From Mucilaginibacter dorajii (GTDB lineage Bacteria > Bacteroidota > Bacteroidia > Sphingobacteriales > Sphingobacteriaceae): DNA of 64,000 bases. The notes beneath the pieces are model-generated. The model searched no databases. It had not been told where the DNA came from and saw nothing but the letters and a program-made list of their open reading frames with translations. Position numbers and translations under genes: made by a program. Shown in pieces: positions 17,950 to 26,625 of this stretch. The DNA is taken from the NCBI RefSeq assembly GCF_024808255.1, contig NZ_JANTYS010000008.1, positions 247,812 through 311,811 of the forward strand. Direction: 5' to 3'. Within the stretch, counting starts at the first letter, position 1; each line of letters begins with the position of its first letter.

Positions 17950-19152
17950 ATGCAGGCAAAAACAACAACCGCTTTACCCAATGTTAATTTAACCATTATA
18001 GGTTTTGTAGCGTTCACATTTGTGGCATATGTAGCCATTGGCCTGTCATTAGCCGTGCTGCCTGTTTTTATTCACCAGCAGTTAGGCTTTAGCACTATTG
18101 TAGCCGGCATTGTGATCAGCCTGCAATATATTACCACGTTTTTGTGCCGCATGTTTGCCGGTAATATTGTAGATAAACAAGGGCCAAAACCAGCCGTTAC
18201 CGTGGGTATGGCCAGTTTTACGATAAGCGGTGTTTTGTTTATTGTTGCCTGCCTGTTTAAAGATACGCCTTTGCTTAGCCTGGGCATTTTAATACTTACC
18301 CGCCTGGTAACGGGTGTTGGTGAAGGTTTTGTAGGATCGAGCCCGATTAACTGGGCCCTTTTTGCAACCAGCGATAAACATACCGCCAAAGCCATATCGT
18401 TTAATGGTATTGCCAGTTACGGTGGTATCGCGGTTGGCGCTCCGCTTGGGGTTATCATCAGTAACAGTATCGGCATTAGTGCTATTGGTATATTGATTAC
18501 CGCGCTGGCCCTTTTTGGCTTTATATATGCCCGCAGCAAAGCAGCTTTTAAAGGCACCAGTAAAGATGCCCGGCAAGGTTTTTTGCAGGTATTGAAAAAA
18601 GTATCGCCATATGGTATTTGCATGGGTTTGGGCGGCCTTGGTTTTGGTACCATATCTACCTTTATCACCCTGTATTATATTTATTTGAAATGGGATGGTG
18701 CTGTACTGTGTCTCTCGGCTTTCAGCATGATGTTTATTTTGGGCCGGGTGGTATTTTCAAAAGCGATAGATAAATATGGCGGGTTAAGGACAAGCATAAT
18801 ATGCCTCTCGGTTGAAACAATTGGGTTGCTGATTCTATGGCATGCACCGGTTCCGCACCTGGCCGTTGTGGGGGCTGGTATTACAGGTTTGGGTTTCTCG
18901 CTGGTGTTCCCGGCGCTGGGGGTCGAAGCAGTTAAACTGGTGCCTGTATCAAACAAAGGAACCGCGCTTAGTGGCTACAGCTTGTTTATCGATATGTCGT
19001 TGGGTTTAACCGGTCCGCTGGTTGGTGGCGTGGCAAGCCAGTTTGGGCTAAACTATATTTTCCCTTTTGCACTGGCAATGGTTTTGGTGGCCTTAGGAAT
19101 GGCGGTGGTGTTTTGGAGAAGATCGGTTGCCGAAACGGCTGCAGCTTTGTAG
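17950..19152 (+). CDS. MFS transporter, YhhS/YfcJ-like
   Basis: 400 residues from ATG 17950; the frame also opens at a TTG at 17923, but that overlaps the -7 box and is rejected. Twelve membrane spans are predicted. FCRMFAGNIVDKQGPKPAV is the motif-A loop between spans 2 and 3, and RLVTGVGEGFVGSSPINWAL the span-4 signature of the arabinose-efflux-like MFS group that includes E. coli YhhS and YfcJ. Substrate unknown. A clear promoter and palindromic operator precede it, suggesting inducible export. A small DUF1772-like membrane gene follows 64 bp downstream. Confidence 0.86.
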   Translation: MQAKTTTALPNVNLTIIGFVAFTFVAYVAIGLSLAVLPVFIHQQLGFSTIVAGIVISLQYITTFLCRMFAGNIVDKQGPKPAVTVGMASFTISGVLFIVACLFKDTPLLSLGILILTRLVTGVGEGFVGSSPINWALFATSDKHTAKAISFNGIASYGGIAVGAPLGVIISNSIGISAIGILITALALFGFIYARSKAAFKGTSKDARQGFLQVLKKVSPYGICMGLGGLGFGTISTFITLYYIYLKWDGAVLCLSAFSMMFILGRVVFSKAIDKYGGLRTSIICLSVETIGLLILWHAPVPHLAVVGAGITGLGFSLVFPALGVEAVKLVPVSNKGTALSGYSLFIDMSLGLTGPLVGGVASQFGLNYIFPFALAMVLVALGMAVVFWRRSVAETAAAL

Positions 19153-19216
19153 GTCAACGCTCCCCCAAAAGCGCAGTCATTTAAAATGTTTTTGCAAGTT
19201 GTTCGTCTGCGATGGT

Positions 19217-19675
19217 ATGATTGCTTTCCTCAATGTTGCCGCGTTATTTCTGTTGATGCTGATTGCCGGGGTTTTCTGGGGCCCGTGGTTTGCACTTACC
19301 CGTTCACTGAACTTATTTAGCCCGGCGGAGTTTATCAAAATAACCAAAACGTTATCTCATAATTTAGGCGCACCCATGCGTATCTTGTTACCGGCCTGTA
19401 TTGTACTGATGTCCGTATCGGTCTATCTTTTCCCGGGTAAAAGTTCGTTAAGGTTTATAGCGGGAATAGTTTCCATCATATCCATTGTTGCCTCGTTAAT
19501 TATTACTGTAGCCATAGAGGTGCCAATAGTGAAAAAAATAGAACTGTGGACGGCTGATAATTACCCTGCCGATTGGACTGAATTTCGCGACCGCTGGTTA
19601 AAGTTTCATATTTACCGGATGCTTGCTGCGTTTATTAGTTTTTGCTGTTTAGCAATGGCAGTTTTGCAGCGGTAA
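19217..19675 (+). CDS. DUF1772 (anthrone oxygenase-like) membrane protein
   Basis: 152 residues from ATG 19217; the frame extends upstream into the preceding MFS gene, but the extension (Cys- and Lys-rich) is non-conserved in character, so MIAFLNVAALFLLM is taken as the start. Four transmembrane segments are predicted. The order FALTRSL, L-S-H-N-LGAPMR, and the C-terminal DWTEFRDRWLKFHIYRM fits the DUF1772 pattern, a family that includes anthrone oxygenase-like proteins. Function in bacteria is unknown. It may be co-transcribed with the MFS gene. Confidence 0.68.
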   Translation: MIAFLNVAALFLLMLIAGVFWGPWFALTRSLNLFSPAEFIKITKTLSHNLGAPMRILLPACIVLMSVSVYLFPGKSSLRFIAGIVSIISIVASLIITVAIEVPIVKKIELWTADNYPADWTEFRDRWLKFHIYRMLAAFISFCCLAMAVLQR

Positions 19676-20283
19676 CTTTAAATTCCGGTCGCTGAAGGCT
19701 TCGGCCGCCGTCGTAGGGGGCTCTCTGTGCAATGTGCGGTAAGTGCCTGCCTGCGTGTGTATTCTTTAGCGTCATTTAATATTCTTATCCATGATGATTG
19801 GCCGTAGCCCAATGAACCATACATGCTTTTTTGTAGTTCATTTCGTGCAAAGCCGCTAAGACGCCATGCAATTCGCTTATTTTTCTTTGCTTCTTAGCGC
19901 CTTTGCGCGATAAAACACTTGACTTGATATCAAACACCCAATGGTTTAATGCGATATAAACTAACAACGAAATTTTAAGCACGATTACCCGGCAAACAGG
20001 GATCGCTGCTATTCGGCCTGATAGAATATATATTAACTTGAAAGTAATTCGCTCCAATAATAAGCTGATTTTAGGTATTTGCGAGGGTGTTTCTGCTGGT
20101 ATGATGCAGGTAAAAACACCTGTTTTTCACTCAGATATTGGACGGCTATTTTTTAAACTATACATTTATCTGTATATTATATTATACCTGTATTAATATT
20201 AAAACCTAACCCTTAATTGTTATCGCATTCCTTGACAGTAAACCGAACTTAATAATACCATTATACCTAAATTTTAAACGCAC
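19676..20283. other. 608-bp intergenic region
   Basis: It contains a second copy of the CGCAAAGACGCTAAG inverted repeat (arms 19843-19861 and 19892-19910), a short palindrome AAAAACA-CC-TGTTTTT near 20112-20127, and an AT-rich leader before the lipoprotein gene at 20284. A 90-codon open frame on the minus strand (19785-20057) spans the repeat and is not credible. No RNA gene is recognised. Confidence 0.6.
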
Positions 20284-21690
20284 ATGAAAAAAGCATTAAC
20301 TTTTTTGGCCACCTTAACCTTACTGGTTATAGTAGCTTTTATTGGCTACAGTTGCGCCGGCAACAACAAACCTAAAGACGGCGTGGCAACAGCCGCTTTA
20401 ACGGATACCACCAAACCAAGCGGCGCGTTCCTTAACCATCGCGACTCGGTACCGTCGCCGCAGCAATACAGCGATTCGCTTTTTGTACTCAGCCATGATT
20501 ACCCTACAACGTTTAAACCGGTTGTTGATCCTTCCTGGCAAAAAGCATTAAACGGGCAGCCTATATCCGATAAAAATTACATCGCTTATATGGATTCGTT
20601 GAAAAGCTATGTGGCCCCCAATGTATTGCCCTTTTTTAAGGATAATAAAAACTGGACATCGGCAAAATACGGCTGGTTTAACGAACCATGGGTTGGCTCA
20701 CAACGCGAAGCTATTTTGGGTACTTACCTGGGTAACGGAAACCCGGCCAACATGTTTAAAACGCTAAAGGAAGACGAAGCAGGATACGCCCTGGTTTTAT
20801 ATGACTCTGTGGCGGCCTATACCGTTGGACAAATTTGGGGTAAAACCGGCCAAAAGGTTAACCTGGCTAATGATGCTGCCCAGTTTAAAGAAGGTAGCGT
20901 GATTGTAAAATTCGCCTTCTCAAACGTTAATTACCCGCAATGGCCGGTAATGAAGGGCGCGCAAACCTTTAGCGTTTATGATACCATACCCACCAAAGAG
21001 AATCCTAAAAGAGGATACCAGATGAGAAAGGTTAGCTTTTTTCAGATGGACGTTATTGTAAAGGATAGTAAAACATCGCCTAAAACGGGCTGGGTTTACT
21101 CTACCTTTGTGTATGATATGGATGCTCCGGGATCTGGCTGGGATAAAATGGTGCCGCTGGGAGCCATGTGGGGCGATGACCCGGGTGTAAATAGTCCGCT
21201 TACGCCACCGTATCCCAAATTAGCTGAAACGTTAATTAATGCTAAGGCACCGGCTTATAGTAAAGAAACATTAGGCTGGGGTGGTCGTTTAAGCGGGCCT
21301 AACGATGGCGCTGTTGCACAGGTGGCTTATGATATTAGTACAGGCAAAAAGTATACTAATCTTGCGCTGTCATCGTGCATGAGTTGCCATAGCCCCGCGC
21401 AGGATTCTTTTAATTCGTTCCTGTTGCCTGGTCCGTTCCCTACATCTGATAGTTTAAAGGTTTATACCCCGGGTAGCCCCGATTGGAATTTATGGTTCCA
21501 GGATAGGGCTGGCACTGTGCCTTTTGATAAAGGACAGGTGGCTATGGATTATGATATGGTGATGGCATTTAAATCGGTGCTGGCTTATCAAAAAGCACAT
21601 CCATCGGCACAAAACAAACTGCTGCAAACCAAAGCGGCAGCTGTTGACAGGTTTAGAAGACATAATACCAACAGCAGGTTCTGGCATTAA
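20284..21690 (+). CDS. Lipoprotein with a single haem-c motif (CXXCH), unknown family
   Basis: 468 residues with an N-terminal hydrophobic segment ending in a lipobox-like IGYSC (C24), so probably an outer-membrane or periplasmic lipoprotein. One haem-binding motif, CMSCH (C365, C368, H369), lies within LSSCMSCHSPAQDSF in the C-terminal third. Preceding it is WDKMVPLGAMWGDDPGVNS and GWGGRLSGPNDG, which I cannot assign to a named domain. The protein is aromatic- and Pro-rich, without repeats. It resembles single-haem cytochrome-like proteins that accept electrons in the periplasm, but function is not known. It stands alone and is followed by a strong terminator. No cytochrome maturation genes are nearby. 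Confidence 0.68.
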   Translation: MKKALTFLATLTLLVIVAFIGYSCAGNNKPKDGVATAALTDTTKPSGAFLNHRDSVPSPQQYSDSLFVLSHDYPTTFKPVVDPSWQKALNGQPISDKNYIAYMDSLKSYVAPNVLPFFKDNKNWTSAKYGWFNEPWVGSQREAILGTYLGNGNPANMFKTLKEDEAGYALVLYDSVAAYTVGQIWGKTGQKVNLANDAAQFKEGSVIVKFAFSNVNYPQWPVMKGAQTFSVYDTIPTKENPKRGYQMRKVSFFQMDVIVKDSKTSPKTGWVYSTFVYDMDAPGSGWDKMVPLGAMWGDDPGVNSPLTPPYPKLAETLINAKAPAYSKETLGWGGRLSGPNDGAVAQVAYDISTGKKYTNLALSSCMSCHSPAQDSFNSFLLPGPFPTSDSLKVYTPGSPDWNLWFQDRAGTVPFDKGQVAMDYDMVMAFKSVLAYQKAHPSAQNKLLQTKAAAVDRFRRHNTNSRFWH

Positions 21691-21715
21691 TAAATTACCT
21701 GGTTACAATAACAAC

Positions 21716-21750
21716 AAGCCGCCCCGATATCAATTGGAGGCGGCTTTTTT
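21716..21750 (+). terminator. Rho-independent terminator of the haem-c lipoprotein gene
   Basis: AAGCCGCC (21716-21723) pairs with GGCGGCTT (21739-21746), followed by a T run (to 21750), 26 bp after the stop codon. Confidence 0.85.
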
Positions 21751-21808
21751 GGGGTTTGTTTGTGAGCCTGGCGCTTGTGATAATACCTCATTGGTATGCT
21801 TCGCCATA

Positions 21809-22420
21809 TTATTTTTCATATTTCCAAAATCTGCCTTTGCCCTCGGCTATCCATCCAATGGCTTCTTCCATTCTTTTTTGCCGGGTCGCTTCCGTCTTGG
21901 CGTCACTTATCCAAATAATATAATCTTTACGGAATGAGTCTGATTTGTTTTCGAAAATTTCTTTCGCTTTTGCATTGCCGGCTAACTTTTCTGAAAAATA
22001 ACCTGGCATTTCAAGCACTTTGGGTTTGTCAGATTTTTGGACGCTTACTTTTATCCCTTTCTCATTCAAAACCATCGCTTCTTTTAGCAGTCCGATAAAC
22101 TCCCCATCTGGCGGCAGATCGGCCAAACTGGTAACCTTACCTAAAAACCGTTGTATTGGTTTCAATGCCTTGCTGTCTTTCAGCCTGGGATCATTCATTA
22201 ACTCGGCCTTTAAAAAGGTTAAAGAGCAGTGGCTCTTATAAGAGGCTATCACACACATAAAATCGCCCTTGTAATCAAAATGCGGGAATCCCCATTTGAT
22301 GGCTTCTTCCACATCCGGGCAGTTGTTGTGAATAAGCTGTCGCCAGTGGGCTAAAATGGGCTTGGCAAAAGCCTCAGATTTGTCAATATATTCATCAACC
22401 TTTGAATTGAGTTTTGTCAT
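21809..22420 (-). CDS. YdeI/OmpD-associated protein (DUF1801 + OmdA domains)
   Basis: 203 residues. Residues about 18-115 form a DUF1801-type domain (LAHWRQLIHNNCPDVEEAIKWGFPHFDYKGDFMCVIASYKSH); the C-terminal 65 residues are an OmdA domain (IFENKSDSFRKDYIIWISDAKTEATRQKRMEEAI), homologous in pattern to the 73-residue protein at 17542-17763. This is the full-length YdeI form. It is the last gene of a four-gene minus-strand operon, arsR, AHSA1/SRPBCC, doxX, ydeI (gap 11 bp). Function in the family is uncertain; context suggests a stress- or ligand-induced set. Confidence 0.84.
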   Translation of the reverse strand: MTKLNSKVDEYIDKSEAFAKPILAHWRQLIHNNCPDVEEAIKWGFPHFDYKGDFMCVIASYKSHCSLTFLKAELMNDPRLKDSKALKPIQRFLGKVTSLADLPPDGEFIGLLKEAMVLNEKGIKVSVQKSDKPKVLEMPGYFSEKLAGNAKAKEIFENKSDSFRKDYIIWISDAKTEATRQKRMEEAIGWIAEGKGRFWKYEK

Positions 22421-22431
22421 CGCTGTAATGA

Positions 22432-22809
22432 TTATCGAATCATGGGTAAATATTTTCGCCTGTTTTCATAGATTACCCAAAGATTAATGGCCAGTAACGC
22501 CAATGCGATGGGTAAACCTGAAGGCATTGCGAAGTAATTTGCCAGCAAAACGCCTATCATAACCGGAAAAATCACTACTGCCCCTAATGCCCTTGTTTTT
22601 GGGATGATAAAAAGTATGCCACCTATAATTTCAGCTATCCCTGTTAATGGCATAAGCCAACTTATTTCCATAAAAGCGGCTCCCATTTTTTGCATTTTTT
22701 CTGGCATATCTTTGGGGGCCGGCATGTAATTCAAAAATTTATTGAGGCCTGCGTTAATAAACATTAAACCAAAAAGAAGGCTTAATACAAATGTGATTTT
22801 CTGTTTCAT
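22432..22809 (-). CDS. DoxX family membrane protein
   Basis: 125 residues with four hydrophobic segments: LSLLFGLMFINAGLNKFLNYMP, then ISWLMPLTGIAEIIGGILFIIP, AVVIFPVMIGVLLANYF and a last span ending in LWVIYENRRKYLPMIR. The span-1 N-x-G-L-N-K-F and the G-x-x-E-x-x-G of span 2 are DoxX landmarks. DoxX proteins are small membrane components associated with redox or thiol stress. It is the third gene of the arsR-AHSA1-doxX-ydeI operon, 6 bp after AHSA1 and 11 bp before ydeI. Confidence 0.84.
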   Translation of the reverse strand: MKQKITFVLSLLFGLMFINAGLNKFLNYMPAPKDMPEKMQKMGAAFMEISWLMPLTGIAEIIGGILFIIPKTRALGAVVIFPVMIGVLLANYFAMPSGLPIALALLAINLWVIYENRRKYLPMIR

Positions 22810-22815
22810 AATGGT

Positions 22816-23319
22816 CTATTTGTTAAGGGTTAGTAATAAGTCGTCTAATCTTTCTAACGTTGAGGTCATTCCTTCCTGCATGCCCATTTGTATTACCTTT
22901 TCCAGGTCACTTAACGATTGGTAGGTAACAATGGTTTCAACCACAGCGTTAGCGCCCAGATCTGTAAAGGTTACATCCCAATTGGCACGTGGCAGGTCGG
23001 GATTGATCTCCCCTTCGTTATTGCAAAAGGCATCCAGGGCTGCATAACTGTCTATGGGTTGAATGGCAACGTAATCCAAACGGGCCCAATATTCTGTACC
23101 ATTTGGTTCTACCATGGCGTAAATCCAGTGCCCTCCTGCACGGAAGTCCATCGACTTGGTTTTGGTGGTTAGTGGTTTTGGTGCAAACCATTGGTCAAGC
23201 AGCTCGCTTTTGGTGTGAGCATCCCATACCAGTTGCCTGCCGGCCATAAATTCCCGTTTAATGGTCAGCGTGTTTTTTTCTTTGTCTGTCAGAAATTCGA
23301 ATTGCAGGTTGTTTTTCAT
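22816..23319 (-). CDS. SRPBCC / AHSA1-domain protein
   Basis: 167 residues, a single START-like helix-grip domain of the AHSA1 group: FMAGRQLVWDAHTKSELLDQWFAPKPL at the N-terminal strand-helix and GGHWIYAMVEPNGTEYWARLDYVAI in the sheet. It ends with the long C-terminal helix that closes the ligand cavity. In many bacteria such proteins are encoded directly after an ArsR-type regulator; here the start overlaps the arsR stop by four bases (ATGA), so the two are translationally coupled. A ligand-binding role is expected. A paralogous pair lies at 41701-42491. Confidence 0.86.
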   Translation of the reverse strand: MKNNLQFEFLTDKEKNTLTIKREFMAGRQLVWDAHTKSELLDQWFAPKPLTTKTKSMDFRAGGHWIYAMVEPNGTEYWARLDYVAIQPIDSYAALDAFCNNEGEINPDLPRANWDVTFTDLGANAVVETIVTYQSLSDLEKVIQMGMQEGMTSTLERLDDLLLTLNK

Positions 23320-23639
23320 TGCTCTTTTTTATGTTGTATGGTTAATAATAAATCATCGAGTTGGTTATAACGGCTTTCCCATATCTTTCTGAACTGCGCT
23401 ATCCATTTATCTATTTCTTTTATTTTATCTATCTCCAGTTGGTAATAGATTTCGCGTCCCTGGTATTCCTGTTTCACTAACTGGCATTCCGTTAATACTC
23501 TTAAATGCTTGGAAATAGTTTGCCGGGTTGAGTCGAAGTGCTCAGAAAGGGCATTGGGTGTCATAGCCTGCACCGCGATGAGTGCAATAATTGCCCGCCG
23601 TGTAGGGTCTGCAATGGCCTGGAAAACGTCTCGTCTCAT
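23316..23639 (-). CDS. ArsR-family winged-helix regulator (AHSA1-coupled type)
   Basis: 107 residues. [18 protein letters not shown] is the N-terminal helix, ALSEHFDSTRQTISKHLRVL the recognition helix-turn-helix, and REIYYQLE the wing. The metal-binding ELCVCDL motif of true ArsR/SmtB sensors is missing, so it is not a metal sensor; it belongs to the group paired with SRPBCC proteins. It is the first gene of a four-gene operon and is preceded by an inverted repeat at 23663-23692 that resembles the operator of the second ArsR gene (42186-42491). Autorepression is the likely mode. Confidence 0.88.
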   Translation of the reverse strand: MRRDVFQAIADPTRRAIIALIAVQAMTPNALSEHFDSTRQTISKHLRVLTECQLVKQEYQGREIYYQLEIDKIKEIDKWIAQFRKIWESRYNQLDDLLLTIQHKKEQ

Positions 23640-23662
23640 TTGTTTAATCTAATTATGAAGCT

Positions 23663-23692
23663 AACTGGTTGCAAATATACGTGCAGCCAATT
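23663..23692. promoter_or_regulatory. Putative ArsR operator 1
   Basis: AACTGGTTGCA (23663-23673) and TGCAGCCAATT (23682-23692) form an imperfect inverted repeat (9 of 11 paired), 24 bp upstream of the arsR start. It shares the AACTG-TTGCA core with the operator upstream of the second arsR (42497-42542). Confidence 0.55.
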
Positions 23693-23940
23693 GACTGCGC
23701 AATATTTTTTTAATTTTTTTTCAGTTTTCCTTCCAGTCGCTTCAAATCTTTCAAAGGGGGGCGACTTTAGTCCCGTTGAGGTACCTTTCTGAAAGTCAAA
23801 AGCCTCAAGCTGAACTATTAGGAACCCCTGGCTTTTTATTTTCGGTAACCACATCTGAAAGTTTCATTTGTTACACACTATTATTGAAAATAGCTTTATT
23901 TTGTGGGCACAATAAACCATATCATTTTTTGCAACATTTT

Positions 23941-26109
23941 ATGACCCGATCTAAATTCTTATCTCTTGCGATCCTTCTTTCATTTTTTATAAGCAGCATG
24001 GCACGTGCCGATGAAGGCATGTGGATTCCGATGCTTATTGGTAAAAATTATGACCAAATGAAGAAGCAGGGCTTCAGGTTAACAGCCGAAGACCTGTATA
24101 GTATCAACAAAGCCAGTATTAAAGATGCTATTGTTTCCATGGGCGGCGGCTTCTGTACTGCCGAAGTGGTATCTGGCAAAGGTCTGCTGTTTACCAATCA
24201 CCATTGCGGCTTTGAATCAATCTCTGCTAATTCAACACCTCAAAATAACATCCTTGATAATGGTTTTTACGCAAAGAGCTATGCCGAAGAAAAACCGGTA
24301 GCAGGTTTATATGTAGAATTCCTGGTGAGCATTGCTGATGTTACCCCCGAGGTAACGGCCGCCCTCAAAGGGGTAGATGATGCCGACAGGGGCGAAAAGC
24401 TGGAAAAGATCAGCAATAAGCTCATTGAAAAGGCCACCAAAGGCACCGGGTATCGTGGGGCGGTAAGTTCGTTTTTTAAAGGCAACCAATACTTCCTTTA
24501 CCTGTACAATAAATTCAGTGATGTGCGTTTGGTAGGGGCGCCTCCGCAGGCAATAGGTAAATTTGGCGGGGATACCGATAACTGGGAGTGGCCACGCCAT
24601 ACCGGCGATTTTTCCATCTTTAGGATCTATGCCGATAAAAGTGGTAACCCAGCAACCTACTCGGCCGATAACGTACCTTACACACCTAAAAAGTTCCTTC
24701 CAATTTCGTTAAAAGGGATCAAAAATGGTGATTTTGCTATGGTATATGGTTATCCCGGCAGTACCGACCGTTACCTGACTTCTAACGGTGTACGTTTGGC
24801 CGCCGAACAGACTAACCCCATCATCGTGAAGCTGCGCGATATTCGCCTGAAAGCCTGGAAAGAAGAAATGAACAAAAGTGTAGATACCCGGCTCAAGCTT
24901 TCGTCAGAGTACAATAAGGTATCAAACTATTGGAAATATTTCATCGGCCAAACAGAGCAATTGAAAAATTTGAACATATACGGCCAGAAACGGCAGGAAG
25001 AGGCCGACTTTACCAAATGGGCGGCAGATAAGCCACAGTACGCAAACCTGATGAGCGATTATCAAAACCTGTATGCCAATTATGAACCATACGCCATTCA
25101 CAAAACATATATTAACGAAGGACTAACGGCTTCCAGCTTTGTAAACCAGGCACTCAACAACTGCTTTGGGCAGCTGGCGCTTGAGAACTCTAAACGCGAT
25201 GCTAAAGAAAAAGCTGAAATTAAGGAGGAGCTAAAAAAGATTAATGACGACTATATTAAAACCTATAATCTTGCTGCAAATAAAAAGATCTTTATTCAAC
25301 TCATGACCTCCTGGTATACCGATATCCCCAAAGATCAGCACCCCGCGTTTATAGAGGATGTGGTTAGCAGGGTTGCGCCGGGTGACCCGGCGCTGGCCTT
25401 TTCTAAGTTCGCGGATGTTTTATGGCAAACCAGCGACCTGATAGATACCACAAAACTGAAAGAGTTTTTGCCACGTCGCTCTGTAGATAAACTTCGTGAA
25501 GACCCATTAGTGCCCTTTGTGATAAACCTTAATCCCGGTGCTTACAAAAAAAACGTTTTTGGAACCAGGTTAACTGATTTTGATACACGGAAAGAAAAGC
25601 TCGACCGCCTTTATCTGCAGGCATTGCTGGAAAAAAACCAGGGAAAATTAATGTCGCCCGATGCCAACTCCACCATGCGCATTACTTATGGCAATGTGCA
25701 GGACTATACCTCAAAGGAAGGGAAGCATTTCGACATCCAGACTGATATGGATGGAGCAATGAAAAAATACAAGGCCGGTGATGATGAATTTGACCTGCCT
25801 GCATCCTGGTTAGATGCTTATAAGCAAAAAAACTTTGGCCAGTATGCCGATCACGGTACCGTACCAATCGATTTTGTAACCAATAACGATATTACAGGCG
25901 GCAACTCCGGCTCCCCGGTAATCAATGGCGACGGCGAACTGATTGGCCTTGCGTTTGACAGTAACTGGGAAGCGATGAGTGGTGAAATTGCCTTTAATAA
26001 GGATTATAAACGCACCATTTGCGTAGATGTGCGCTACGTGCTTTGGTGTATGGATATTTTAGGCCACGCCAATAACCTCATCAGCGAGCTGGAAATTCAC
26101 AAGAACTGA
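23941..26109 (+). CDS. Peptidase S46 (dipeptidyl-peptidase 7/11 family), secreted
   Basis: 722 residues from ATG 23941 (MTRSKFLSLAILLSFF, a signal peptide cleaved near ARA-D); the frame is open to 23776, but that stretch is promoter-like. S46 enzymes release N-terminal dipeptides in the periplasm. The catalytic His lies in TNHHCGF (H87/H88), the Asp is expected in the GGDTDNWEWPRHTGDFS block (near residue 225), and the Ser is S656 in TGGNSGSPV. The S1-specificity position, 18 residues after the catalytic Ser, is S674 (FDSNWEA); as I recall, DPP7 has Gly and DPP11 Arg there. Length is standard. The gene is monocistronic. Confidence 0.88.
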   Translation: MTRSKFLSLAILLSFFISSMARADEGMWIPMLIGKNYDQMKKQGFRLTAEDLYSINKASIKDAIVSMGGGFCTAEVVSGKGLLFTNHHCGFESISANSTPQNNILDNGFYAKSYAEEKPVAGLYVEFLVSIADVTPEVTAALKGVDDADRGEKLEKISNKLIEKATKGTGYRGAVSSFFKGNQYFLYLYNKFSDVRLVGAPPQAIGKFGGDTDNWEWPRHTGDFSIFRIYADKSGNPATYSADNVPYTPKKFLPISLKGIKNGDFAMVYGYPGSTDRYLTSNGVRLAAEQTNPIIVKLRDIRLKAWKEEMNKSVDTRLKLSSEYNKVSNYWKYFIGQTEQLKNLNIYGQKRQEEADFTKWAADKPQYANLMSDYQNLYANYEPYAIHKTYINEGLTASSFVNQALNNCFGQLALENSKRDAKEKAEIKEELKKINDDYIKTYNLAANKKIFIQLMTSWYTDIPKDQHPAFIEDVVSRVAPGDPALAFSKFADVLWQTSDLIDTTKLKEFLPRRSVDKLREDPLVPFVINLNPGAYKKNVFGTRLTDFDTRKEKLDRLYLQALLEKNQGKLMSPDANSTMRITYGNVQDYTSKEGKHFDIQTDMDGAMKKYKAGDDEFDLPASWLDAYKQKNFGQYADHGTVPIDFVTNNDITGGNSGSPVINGDGELIGLAFDSNWEAMSGEIAFNKDYKRTICVDVRYVLWCMDILGHANNLISELEIHKN

Positions 26110-26158
26110 TTGTAACAGTCAATGGGGTGTTATGGCACTTAAGAAGCAGTCAAGAGAG

Positions 26159-26382
26159 CTACCGTGCACCCACATCTTTTTAGAGTGATATCATTAACAA
26201 AAACGCTGTCATTTCGAGCGAACCGGTAGGGATTGCGCGCCGGAGGTGAGGAGAAATCTTGTAAAAGCGGCCATTCGGCCATCCAGAACGTACAAGATTT
26301 CTCTTTCGCCCCCGCTCATTCCCCTACTTTGCTCTATCGAAATGACATTTTTATTTACAAAAAAGATGTGGGTAAACGGTAG
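26159..26382. repeat. Palindromic interspersed element, copy 2
   Basis: Outer arms CTACCGTGCACCCACATCTT (from 26159) and AAGATGTGGGTAAACGGTAG (to 26382) are inverted with two mismatches. The middle arms are GTCATTTCGAGCGAACCGG and CTCTATCGAAATGACATTTT, and the inner arms GGTGAGGAGAAATCTTGTA and TACAAGATTTCTCTTTCGC. Same orientation as copies 1 and 4. No gene inside. Confidence 0.78.
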
Positions 26383-26478
26383 GGGGAGTTCATTATCCCG
26401 CAATGATGTTTTTTATAGTCGGTCCTTTTATAGTATATATTTTATATTATTGAATTGTAACCCCAATATTACTCATTT

Positions 26479-26527
26479 CAACACCATTCTTAAGCTGAAT
26501 GCTTAAGAATGGTGTTGCTGTTTTTTA
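26479..26527 (+). terminator. Hairpin with 17-bp perfect stem and T run
   Basis: Arms 26479-26495 and 26501-26517 (CTTAAGAATGGTGTTG) with loop TGAAT are followed by CTGTTTTTTATG. It is a strong intrinsic-terminator shape, 370 bp after the S46 stop and about 100 bp before the decarboxylase-like gene; it might instead act in that gene's leader. Confidence 0.7.
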
Positions 26528-26547
26528 TGAAAAGTTCATTAAAATAT

Positions 26548-26579
26548 ATTTATGGTAATATTAATATTATACCATAAAT
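26548..26579. promoter_or_regulatory. AT-rich palindrome upstream of the decarboxylase-like gene
   Basis: ATTTATGGTA (26548-26557) is exactly inverted at 26570-26579 (TACCATAAAT) around an AT-only near-palindromic centre, 46 bp before the ATG at 26626. It may be an operator; no regulator is adjacent. Confidence 0.4.
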
Positions 26580-26625
26580 TAGTACTGGAATTTTTCCATA
26601 AACCTAATACTAAAATCACAGCACA

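Noticed and set aside
19785..20057. 90-codon minus-strand frame
   Set aside because: It crosses an inverted repeat and lacks any domain-like pattern.
23776..23940. Longer N-terminus for the S46 peptidase
   Set aside because: It would bury the signal peptide at residue 56 and overlap upstream regulatory sequence; ATG 23941 gives a standard signal peptide.
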